Below are positions 54,896 through 64,000 of a stretch of 64,000 nucleotides of DNA, piece after piece. Both the position numbers and the translations under genes were made by a program. Below the pieces are notes generated by a model. It had not been told where the DNA came from. It ran no database searches and saw only the letters and a program-made list of their open reading frames with translations. The stretch comes from Panicum virgatum. Taxonomy: Eukaryota; Streptophyta; Magnoliopsida; Poales; Poaceae. Position 1 is the stretch's first letter, and the number at the start of each line of letters is the position of its first letter. The stretch is taken from contig NC_053139.1 in the NCBI RefSeq assembly GCF_016808335.1, positions 19,344,782 through 19,408,781 on the forward strand, given 5' to 3'.

Positions 54896-55079
54896 CTATC
54901 GTTATACTTCGATCTACTTGTTTCGACCACTAGTGTGTGTGTCCTTGGACTGTCTGAACCCGTAGATAGTGTACTCACGTTCCCCAGTGGATACGATACC
55001 CTGGAATACTCTTGGGTGAAAGCTACAGCAGTATCCGTGCGCTTGTGGATTTTATTCGTGACGTTACGAAATACCAACA
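54896..55079 (+). repeat. E8 3' LTR remnant, rearranged
   Basis: 54931-55079 matches the last ~150 bp of the 5' LTR (51899-52047). The piece just before it (about 54897-54930, GTTATACTTCGATCTACTTG) matches the 5' LTR only in reverse orientation (51807-51835). About 1.3 kb of LTR is missing. The CCATG duplication shows the right border is original. Confidence 0.7.
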
Positions 55080-55197
55080 CCATGCTCGACCGACCATGGC
55101 TGGGCCTCAGTGGGCCCCAGCTTGTGCTAGTCAGCAGGTGGGGTCGAGTAAATTAGAGTTACGATGGGACCACCTTCCCTTTTGGCGTATAGGGCTC

Positions 55198-56944
55198 TTA
55201 ATTAGATATAAACATGTGATCGACTATGTCAATCACATCTATCTCTTCATCAAGAGCTTTGTTATGATCTAAGAAAAGCTTAAGTCGTTGAACGTTTACC
55301 TTATAGGTGTTACTGTCATCATCTTGTATCGTGATAGCTCCATGAGATGATGTGTCGATGACTTGGTACGGTCCTAGCCATTTGCTTTGTAGCTTCCTGT
55401 GACCAAATAACTTGACCTTGGAATTGAAAAGTAATACCTTGTCTCCTAGGTTGAAACTCTTGGGCTTCAACCGCTTATCATGCCATTTCTTGGTTCTTTC
55501 TTTGTAGATCGAGGCACTATGATAAGCGTTGTCTCTCCATTCCTCCAGTTCCGAGATCAGGCGCCTTTGGTACACTCTAGCTTGTTTTAAATCCATATTC
55601 CATTTCTGGATAGCCAAGTGCGCTCTGTGCTCCAGCTCTATGGGTAAATGGCATGTTTTCCCATAGACGAGCTGGTAGGGTGACATTTCAATGGGTGTCT
55701 TGTATGCTGTACGATATGCCCATATTGTATCTGGTAGTTTCAGCTTCCATCCCTTCCCCATCTCGTTCACGGTCTTCTGCAGAATGTTCTTGATTTGTTT
55801 GTTAGATGTTTCTGCTTGACTGCTGGTCTGGGGGTGATATGGAGTCACGATGTTGTGCCTTGTCCCTAATTCCTTGAGAAAGTTCCGGAAGGCCGAGTCA
55901 ATGAAGTGTGACCCTCCGTCACTGATTACCATCCGTGGTGTGCCAAATCTTGGAAAGATAATCTCGTGGAACATCTTACGGGCATGCTTTGCATCTGTGG
56001 CTCTGCATGGCATGGCTTCGACCCATTTGGAGATGTAATCTACGACGACCAAGATGTACTTGCATCCTTGGGATCTTACAAAAGGTCCCATGTTGTCAAT
56101 ACCCCACACGTCGAAGAGTTCAACCTGAAAAATATAGTTTAGGGGCATTGCACTGTGAGCTGTGATCCCTCCGTGCCTCTGGTAGTTTGAGCATCTACGG
56201 ATGAAGTTCTTCGTATCTTCATACATAGATGGCCAATAGAATCCACTCTGCCAGATTTTTGCTTGAGTGCGAAATACACCATAGTGACCTCCATATGGTG
56301 CTGCATAGCATTTTTCTATGATCTTGTGTCCTTCTGCCGTAGGTACACAACGTCTGAGTAACCCATCTGCACAAACTCGGTACAAATATGGTGCATCCCA
56401 TGGGCGGCATTTTCTCTCATAAGGTAGCTTCTTTTGGCTCTACCCTAGGGGTATGTACCCTGAAACCATGAAGTTCACAATATTCACATACTAGTGGTGC
56501 GAAGCTATCACCTTGAGAAGCATATTATCCCATAGGAAGTCATTTATCGGCGGGTCTTGAGTGTTGGTATTAGGCATGTGCGATAAATGATCCGCCACTA
56601 AATTCTCTACTCCTTTCTTATCCTTAATTTCTAGATTAAATTCTTGGAGTAGGAGAATCCATCTAATCAACCTTGGTTTAGCATCCTTCTTAGTGAGAAG
56701 GTACTTGGGCGTTGCATGGTCGGTATAGATGATGACCTTTGTCCCCCCTAGATAGGATCTAAACTTGTCGATAGCAAAGACAACTGCTAGGAGCTCCTTT
56801 TCTGTTGTAGCATAGTTGAGCTAAGCTCCAGTGAGTGTCTTGCTTGCATACGCCATCACGTGATGCTTCTTATCCTTGGTCTGACCAAGTACAGCTCCCA
56901 CCGCATAGTCACTAGCATCACACATGATCTCGAACGGGAGCTTC
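55198..56944 (-). pseudogene. E5 RNase H and integrase, 5'-truncated by E10
   Basis: Coding on the minus strand. RNase [42 protein letters not shown] and VADHLSHM (56944 to about 56560). Integrase: zinc-binding region (HYGVFRTQAKIWQSGFYWP, CSNYQRHG), core VWGIDNMGPF, SDGGSHFIDSAF and PYHPQTSSQAETSNKQIK, then YKTPIEMSPYQLVYGK and LGPYQVIDTSSHGAI, ending at 55198. This is the Tat/Athila integrase type, without a chromodomain. Stops interrupt the joint (one near 56820 in RNase H, others near 56440-56490), while the integrase frame 56385-55198 is open for 395 codons. E10 removes everything upstream. Confidence 0.85.
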
Positions 56945-59900
56945 TGTAACACCCGGTTTATAAAAGGACATAAACCGAGCAATCATATACATGCCAGGAT
57001 CAAGTCACACGTATATACAACAGAATGAACATTATATCACAGCACATATCACGTAAAAGATATAATAAAGCGAGTACGAATATTATTTATTACAATAATG
57101 AAAAAATGTCTGATACAGAGTATGCGGAAGCGTAAAACATATACGAAGTCTCTCGGAAGCTGGGCACCACAGGGACAACGACTGGGAGACGAACGCCTAG
57201 AAGTCCTCGTAGTCCTGGTAGCTTTGAGTGAACTCCCTCGCATCGGCAGGAACTGAGCAGCAGTAGAGTATCCCCAAAAGAACAAGAGGAAAAAAAATGT
57301 AGAGGAGGCAATAGTGAATACACAACTTGTACTCAACAAGTATAACACAAACTATGAGGCTCTAAGGTTGGCTGACTCAACTGCATTAGCTTTTAAGTCT
57401 TGGTAAAGTTTTATTAAAGCTAATTACTACAAGTTGATGAATTACCATAAACCCAGTTACATAGTAATTAATCAAAATTAATTATGAACTAATGAGAACC
57501 AAACCAAACCAACCACCTGGGGAAACCCCCCTAATCAAAGGAAGATAACCCCACTAATCAAAAGGAGGATCTAGGCCGCTCATGACCATGAGCACGGCTA
57601 GTATACCAGTTTTACACTCTACAGAGATTGCATATCTTTACCCACAAGTCGTGAGTTACGCTAGTTGTTCATCACACTTCCTTAGGTGAGATGACTAGCA
57701 AACTCACTACGAGGCCGTTACAAAGAATCTCGTTGGTAAGGCGTAACCGCGAAGAGTTAGATCAGCGACGATGGGGCCCACCTCATGGGGGTACAAGCAA
57801 CCAAAGCACAGACCAAGCCGGAGGAGCAGGGACCATTGAAGCTTACCACCCTTGCCCCGCAGGTAAGTTACTCCAAACCAAAAAGACCTAATTAGTCAGC
57901 CAAGACTATCCCATTCCAATCTTGTGGTAGCGCTGTTGTCCCAGGTTGTCGCTCTATGAACCGGTCCTTATGGAGAGTGGCCAACCCAGCACTAAGCACC
58001 GTGCTAGCCCCCTAGACTATGTTTCCAGAAAAACTAATTTTAACGAGACGTGAGGCACTCAAGCACAGATCATAGAGGGCCACTCCCAGAATTAAGTTGC
58101 ATATACCATTAATCAAATTAATTAAAAAGGACCATGTGTGAGAGCGCAGCAACCTAGCACAACTAACTAAAATGCAACCCAAGGGATGTATAAAGGATAT
58201 AAAGTGGCTAGGAGAGTCCTTATAGGCATACAATATTAAAATGCAGTATGAAATTGTATTTAAAAGTGATAGGTGGTGTTCATGTTATACTTGCCTTCCT
58301 CAAACTGTTCCTGCTGCTCAAACTGCTCACAGTAAGGTGGCTGCTCCGTGTACTGGTGCTCCTCCGGTAGCTCAACGTCTACTCACGAACACATGGCCAA
58401 AAATAAGGCAACAACATAAACATACAAGCAAACAAGTGCAAATACTAAGAAACAGTACAACAATACATAAAAGCAGCAAACAAAGCTAAACTAGAACTAT
58501 TCTACGCATGGACATAAAGAACGCCTAAAATGGAGCTAGAACGCGAAAACTACGCTTAAAACAAGATCCATGGGCCTATCTGCGAGAAAAACTGAGCTAC
58601 AGGGGGTTCTGGGCAAAAACTGGGGACTTATACGCAATTAACCCATAGACTCAGGGGCTAACGCGCAAAAAGTTAGGGCTGGACTGTGGGTTCTAAAAGG
58701 GAAAAGTGCAGGGGTTTAAGTGATAAAAACAGGACCTAGTTCTAATTGTTTTTGAACTACCAGAACCGCGGGTTAATTTCTAGGAAGCTGGGGGGCACTT
58801 TAGATAGTTTGCCAGGCCAAAGGGGTATGTTTTAATTTGGGCACTTGGATCTGGATCGGATGGCTCGGAATAGATTGGATCTAGATCTAATCTCGGGCGT
58901 TGATTTTGGATCGGACGGATCAGATCTGATCCTGCGCGCGGGGCGGCGGCGCTTGACGCCGGTGACCAGTTCCACGGCGGCGCTTACCGGAAACTCACCG
59001 GACTTCACCAAAATCGGTGCTCCGATTGTCAAATCGACCCGGGCTTGGGTCTGGGGTGGTCTACGCGACACGCGAAGTCAACCTGGGGCCTTTGCGGGCC
59101 TCGGGGAGGTCTGTGGCGGCGTGCGCACCGGCGGCGGCGCTCGTCGGAGCGCGCGCGTTCCGACCACTGGAACAGCCTACGGGCCCTAGATCTAGCGCAA
59201 AAGCACGGCGGGGACTTGGGGGTGCTCACCAAAGCTTGGAACGGGCGGGGGCGTGACGCAGCGGCGCCGGCGGCGAGATCCTGCGGCGGCGCACGGTGGA
59301 GCTTGGTGAGGGGTCGAAGGAGGGCGTCTCCGGGCTCCGGATCTCCACTGGTCCACGCGTGGTCGTACTGCGAAGCCGAACAAGGGGTCAGGGTGGCGTG
59401 AGGTTCACCGGCGGCGAGCAATTGCTCGGGAGCGGACTCACCGGCGGTGATGGCTTCGAGGTGGAATCCGGGGCGTGCAGGGCTTCGGATCGGGGACAGC
59501 GGGCCCAGGGAGCTTATCGGCGACAAGGTGAAGTAGCTGCAGGGCCTGGCGGGCTGTGGTGCAGCGGAATGGCGTGGCCACGGCAGCGCAGGGGTGCTCT
59601 GCACGGTGGAGCAAAGCAGCGGCGGCTAGGGTTTAGGGGTGGCGGCTGCGGATGGAAGGATGAGGGCGCAGGGGGTCCGCGGGGGCCAATTAAAGGCCGG
59701 GCGGTGATCCTGGGCAGGCATGCCCAATGAAAATCGTGCGCGGGGATCACGGCCGGGATTCCATTGCGTGAGCGAGGAACGCGGGAGGAGGAGGGCGAAG
59801 CTGACCGGTGGGGACGGGCTATCGGTGGCGGGGGAGGGGCGACACATACGCTGGAGTGAACGACGTGCGGGGAAGCACGGGCGCTGGGCTGCGGGGTCAG

Positions 59901-60407
59901 GCGAGCGCGTGCGCGGGCTGGGCCAGCGCGGTGGGAGCTGGGCCGAGCGGCTCTGCTGGCCCGAGCACTGAGCGGGGGAAAGGCTGGGTCGCGCGGTGGC
60001 AGTCTAGGCCGGCCAAGGAAAAGAGAAGGAGGCCGGGTTTGGGGTTTTGGGCCGGCGGGAGGGGGAAGGAAAAGAGAGGAGTAGGCGGGCTGGGCCGAAC
60101 TGGTTTGTGCTGCTAGGTTGGGTTGGGTCTCCTAATTCCTTTTCTCTTTTCTATTTCCTATTTCAAACACCACTCAATCTAAAACTAATTGAATTCAAAT
60201 TCAAATTTGAATTCAACCCTAGCACTCAAACAAAAAGAACAATGCACCAGCATGAATGCAACAACAAATTTTAAACTTAGACAAATTTTAATTACTTGTG
60301 AGAGAAAATTAATTTAAATGCAAGTCTAAGCATATAAAACCTTAGAAAATTAAATAAAGCTAATTAAATTTATTATTAAATGCTGAAATTTAAATTAGGG
60401 GGTTATA
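56945..60407 (-). repeat. E10 3' LTR
   Basis: Mirror of the E7 5' LTR. AT-rich ends with ATTCAAATTCAAATTTGAATTC near 60190-60215, GC-rich centre 58840-60110 with chance ORFs on both strands. No gene supported. Confidence 0.9.
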
Positions 60408-60443
60408 GACCCTACCCCATTATAGGAATCTCGTCCCCGAGAT

Positions 60444-63400
60444 TCAGCTAGACTGGCTAGCAAAGAGATCTGGATATGTCTTCCTCAACTCATCTTCTCG
60501 CTCCCATGTAGCCTCAGCTTCACTGTGATGACTCCACTGAACTCTGCACATCTTGATGCGCTTGTTCCGTGTAACCCTCTCTGATGTCTCCAGAATCTTC
60601 ACCAGATGCTCAATATAGGTTAGATCTTCCTGCACATCTAACCCATCCAGTGGTGCCTGCTCCTCGGGTACTCACAGACACTTCTTCAACTGAGAAATAT
60701 GGAGGACATCATGAACTCCGGAGAGGTTGGTAGGCAACTCCAGGCGATAAGCAACTTCACCTTTCCTCTCTAGCACCTTGAATAGACCAATATACCGAGG
60801 TGCTAGCTTCCCCTTGACATTAAACCTGCGGATTCCTCTCATCGGTGAGACCTTCAGATATACATAATCATCAACACTGAAAGTCAGGTCCCTCCGTTTG
60901 CCATCTGCATAGCTCTTCTGCCTAGTCTGTGCAATCCTCAGATTCTCCTGCACAGTCTGTACCATCTGCTCTGCATCTTCTATAATGTCAGGGCCAAAGA
61001 GTTGCTTCTCACCAATCTGATCCCAATAAAGAGGAGTCCTGCACTTTCTGCCATATAATGCCTCAAAGGGGAACTTCTTCAGACTGGCCTGGTAGCTATT
61101 GTTATAGGAAAACTCAGCGTACAATAGGCACTTATCCCAACTAGTACCATACTGAATAGCACAGGATCTCAGCATATCCTCCAACACTTGGTTGGTTCTC
61201 TCTGTCTGCCCATCTGTCTGAGGATGATAGGCGGTACTGAAGCGCAGCTTCGTATCCAACGAATCATGGAGCTGCTCCCAGAACCGTGAAGTGAACTGAG
61301 ATTCTCTGTCAAATATGTTCTTCTTGGGCACACCATGCAAGCAGACAATCCGGGAGATATACAACTCTGCAAGTTTGGCACCAAAGTAAGTAGTGTTCAC
61401 TGGAATGAAGTGAGCAACCTTCGTCAAACGATCCACTACTACCCATATAGAGTTGTACCCTTTCTGAGTACGAGGCAACCTAACAATGAAGTCCATAGTG
61501 ATCTCCTCCTATTTCCACTCTGGAATCTTCAAAGGCTGTAACAGACCTGCTGGCCTCTGATGCTCAGCCTTGACACGCTGACAGGTGTCACAAATAGCCA
61601 CGTACTCTACCACTGAACGCTTCATCCCATACCACCAAAAATGTTCCTTGAGATCATAATACATCTTCGTACTACCTGGATGAATAGAGTAAGCTGTGTC
61701 ATGAGCCTCACTCAGAATCAACTTCCTGAGATCCTTCACATCTGGCACACAGATCCGGTTCTTGTACCACAAGGTACCCTAATCATCCTCTCTGAAATGA
61801 GGAGCCTTACCTTTCTTGAGTAACTCACGGATCTCCTGCAGCTTCTTATCTTCCTTCTGATGCTGCCTGATCTCTGCCTCTAGAGTGGGCACTGCCTCGA
61901 ATGCTGCACTCGAAGTATGATGCAAGAAACCCAGACTCAACTGCTCAAACTCGTCGCATAACTCTGGAGGCATCTAGAAAGCCACGGCCATGTTGACATA
62001 GCATCTCCTGCTCAGAGCATCTGCCACAACATTGGCCTTACCCGGATGATAGTTAATCTCCAGGTCATAATCCTTGACTAGCTCTAACCATCTCCTCTGT
62101 TGCATGTTCAGCTCATTTTGCGTGAAAATATACTTGAGGCTCTTGTGATCAGTGTAGATATCACACTGCTGCCCAAACAAGTAATGCCTCCAAATCTTCA
62201 GAGCATGTACAACTGCGGCTAACTCAAGATCATGAGTGGGATAGTTCAGCTCATGCTGATGGAACTGTCATGAAGCATAAGCAATCACTCTGCCCTCCTG
62301 CATCAGAACACAACCGAGGCCATCCTTCGAAGCATCACAATACACTGTGAACCTCTTGCTCTGGTTTGGCAGAGTAAGGACTGGCACCATAGTCAACCTC
62401 TTCTTTAGCTCATCAAATGCCATCTGACGCTCATCAGTCCATATGAATGCCGCATTCTTCTCTAGCAAAGAAGTCAAGGGCTTTGCGATCTTGAAGAAAT
62501 TCTCAATGAACCTCCGATAATATCCTGCTAAGCCCAAGAATGACCGGACTTCCTTCACTATCTGCGGTGTCTCCCACTCGAGCACATCCTTCACCTTGCT
62601 CGGATCAAATGCAATGCCTCCCTTGGAGATGATATGACCGAGGAATGGAACCTCGTCAATCCAGAACTCGCACTTGCTGAACTTAGCATACAGCTGATGC
62701 TCCCTCAATCTCTGCGACACGAGCCTCAAATGAACTTCATGCTCTGCCTCTGACTTGGAGAAGATCAGAATATCATCAATGAAGATCACCACGAAGACAT
62801 CCAGATAATCCATGAAAACCATGTTCATCAGGTGCATGAATAAAGCCGGGGCATTAGTCAAGCCGAAGGACATGACCGTGTACTCATACAGTCCGTACTT
62901 GCAGGTGAATGCCATCTTCGGAATATCCTCAGGATGGATCCTCAGCTGAAAATAACCCGAACACAGATCAATCTTCGAGAATACCTGAGCATCTCGAAGC
63001 AGATCAAAGAGATCCTCAATACGGGGCAGTGGATGCTTGTTCTTGATGGTAACTGTGTTCAGATCCCGATAATCGACGCACATTCTCTTTGAACCATCCT
63101 TCTTATCTACTAGCAACAACGGAAAAGCCCAGGGAGAAAAGCTGCGACGGATATAGCCCTTGGCTAGCAACTCATCAATAGTCTTCTTGACTTCCTCATG
63201 CTCTATAGGTGCCATGCATTAGGGCCGCTTTGCAATAGGAGCTGTGCCAGGCAAGAGATCAATAGAAAACTCAATGTCGCGTTCATGCGGCATACCTGGC
63301 AGATCATCCGGAAAGACATCCGGAAATTCAGACACCACACGAATACCATCCGTGGGTCTAGCCTCCATCTGATGAAGAAATCCAGAAGGTTCCACTGCAC

Positions 63401-64000
63401 TGATAGTAACCTCCTGACCACTGGAAGCCGATAACAAGACTGTCCTCTGAGCACAATCTATCCGAACTCCCCACTTAGCAAGAGTCTCCATCCCCAGAAT
63501 GACATCGATGCCCTTGGTGTCTAGCACCATCAGATCTGTACAGAATTCTACCCCTCTTAGGGATACACTAACTCTGGGGCAGAAGGTATGAGACCTCAAT
63601 TGTCCTCCCGGTGAAGATACTAACAGGCACCTCTTTAATGTGCTAGTACGAATACCATGATGCTCGACAAAAGACTGTGTAATGAAGGAATACGTAGCAC
63701 CAGTATCGAAAAGCACTGTAGCTGGATATGAATTGACCATGAACGTACCAATAACCACGTTAGGAGCCTCGGCCGCTGACTCGGCCGTCACGTGGTTCAC
63801 CCGACCCTGTGCTGGCGCCCTGGGCTGAGCTAGGCGCCCCTGCTATCCCGCCTGTGCCTTCCGGGGGCAAGAGTTGGCATAGTGCCCTAGCTGGCCGCAG
63901 TGATAGCAGGTGCGAGGAAGTGCTGGAGCCTGCTGCCCGGCAGGAGGAGCTGTCTGCCATAGAGCCTGAGGTGCTGGCGGAGCTGGTGGAGCCGCACGAG
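60444..64000 (-). pseudogene. E10 gag-pol, degraded and partial
   Basis: Coding order from 64000 down: Pro/Gln/Ala-rich Gag end; intact CCHC knuckle CYHCGQLGHYANSC (about 63905-63864); protease LFDTGATYSF (about 63715); RT 63215-62268 with [19 protein letters not shown] and FIDDIL; RNase H with [19 protein letters not shown] and VADALSRR; integrase HHCC and core (MDFIVRLPR, FDRESQF replacing [17 protein letters not shown]); chromodomain-like end. Stops include TAG at 61974 and 61779 where CAG is expected, TAG at 61509 where E7 has TGG, TGA at 60672 where E7 has CGA, plus breaks near 63216 and 62268. The G-to-E change in the integrase motif also argues against activity. The gag start and any gag intron lie outside the window. 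Confidence 0.87.

Larger units (their letters stand above)
34279..55079 (+). mobile_element. E8: gag-protease-only Tat/Athila-like element, E9 nested in its 5' LTR
   Basis: The left end TGTTGACGCTTGCTAACGA (34279) and right end TACCAACA (55079) are flanked by the perfect duplication CCATG (34274-34278 and 55080-55084). 5' LTR = 34279-34612 plus 50902-52047 (1480 bp). PBS TGGCACCATTGCTGGGGA (52055-52072) is the Athila/Tat style. The internal region has gag and a protease-like ORF but no RT, RNase H or integrase before the PPT (54393-54407). The 3' LTR is shortened and rearranged. It is therefore non-autonomous. Both LTR tips match E5, the element it sits in. Confidence 0.88.
13447..56944 (-). 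mobile_element. E5: Tat/Athila-type Ty3 element, heavily interrupted
   Basis: Three visible pieces on the minus strand: the 3' LTR (13447-14676 and 31940-31974), the downstream internal region (31975-34278), and RNase H/integrase (55085-56944). They are separated by insertions E6 and E8, each with a perfect target duplication, so continuity is well supported. E10 cuts the element at 56944, and its 5' half should lie beyond 64000. The LTR starts TGTTGACGGTCACTAACGACC and ends AAAGTACCAACA (minus strand), after a polypurine stretch AAGTGTGGAGGATCT. The left flank CTGCC (13442-13446) is the expected target duplication, but its partner is outside the window. Confidence 0.85.
56945..64000 (-). mobile_element. 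E10: Tekay/Del-like chromovirus, runs off the right edge
   Basis: 3' LTR 56945-60407 (about 3463 bp; its outer end TGTAACACCCGG on the plus strand, its inner end mutated to TATAACCCCC on the minus strand), PPT at about 60408-60424, then gag-pol on the minus strand. Same family as E7: LTR architecture and polyprotein correspond throughout, in opposite orientation. The left target duplication should be GCTTC (56940-56944); its partner lies outside. It cuts E5 in RNase H. Confidence 0.9.

Noticed and set aside
58832..60116. ORFs up to 191 codons on both strands
   Set aside because: Same GC-rich LTR block in E10; frames are not conserved with E7.
1..64000. A host gene or a wholly new non-transposon system
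   Set aside because: Every long frame is explained by a retroelement or CACTA protein or by LTR composition; no other conserved protein family was recognised.

Overview
The window is plant nuclear DNA, most likely from a grass. It consists almost entirely of nested transposable elements, and I found no host gene, tRNA or rRNA. The evidence for a grass is the mix of families: a CACTA transposon with GGTGACGGGC-type subterminal repeats, a Sirevirus-like copia element, Tekay/Del-like chromoviruses with 3.5-4.4 kb LTRs, a CRM-like chromovirus and Tat/Athila-like elements. I cannot name the species. I label the elements E1-E10.

Layout. E1 (1-3579) is the 3' part of a decayed CACTA element with a TNP2-type transposase remnant. 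E2 (about 3580-6152, minus) is the 3' half of a Ty3/gypsy chromovirus, which E1 probably entered. E3 (about 6153-6239 and 12453-13446, plus) is a piece of a Tat-like LTR. It is split by E4 (6240-12447, minus), a complete gag-only Sirevirus-like element with TSD CCTAT. E3 is broken again at 13446 by E5 (minus), a Tat/Athila-type element seen in pieces: 3' LTR 13447-14676 plus 31940-31974, internal 31975-34278, and RNase H/integrase 55085-56944. E6 (14677-31934, plus, TSD GGAGT), a CRM-like chromovirus, sits in the E5 LTR. E7 (15466-24381, plus, TSD ATTTG), a Tekay-like element, sits in the 5' LTR of E6. A 492-bp solo LTR (27957-28448, TSD TAAAT) sits in the E6 reverse transcriptase. E8 (34279-55079, plus, TSD CCATG), a gag-protease-only relative of E5, sits in the E5 interior. 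E9 (34613-50896, minus, TSD TAATG) sits in the 5' LTR of E8. E10 (56945 to beyond 64000, minus), a second copy of the E7 family, cuts the E5 RNase H region. The deepest chain is E2 > E3 > E5 > E6 > E7.

E9 is the one element that looks fully competent. Its two 4.39-kb LTRs differ at about 11 bases and 3 single-base indels by eye. It has a primer-binding site, a polypurine tract, an uninterrupted 1535-codon gag-pol frame with all expected motifs, and an extra 303-codon frame (orf0-like) between the 5' LTR and gag. The other autonomous-type elements carry many nonsense codons, mostly CAG to TAG or CGA to TGA, as expected from long-term cytosine methylation. E4 and E8 lack pol and would need enzymes from relatives; E5 has LTR ends like those of E8 and is a natural candidate partner.

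The observations most worth checking are the E9 orf0 with acceptor-like sites before both start codons, a predicted 113-bp phase-0 intron inside the E7 gag, the 183-bp 3' LTR of E7 opposite its 3561-bp 5' LTR, tandem hairpin units in the CACTA element, and the pairing of autonomous and gag-only Tat-like elements. Boundaries were read by eye. Family names rest on recognised motifs, not on searches.
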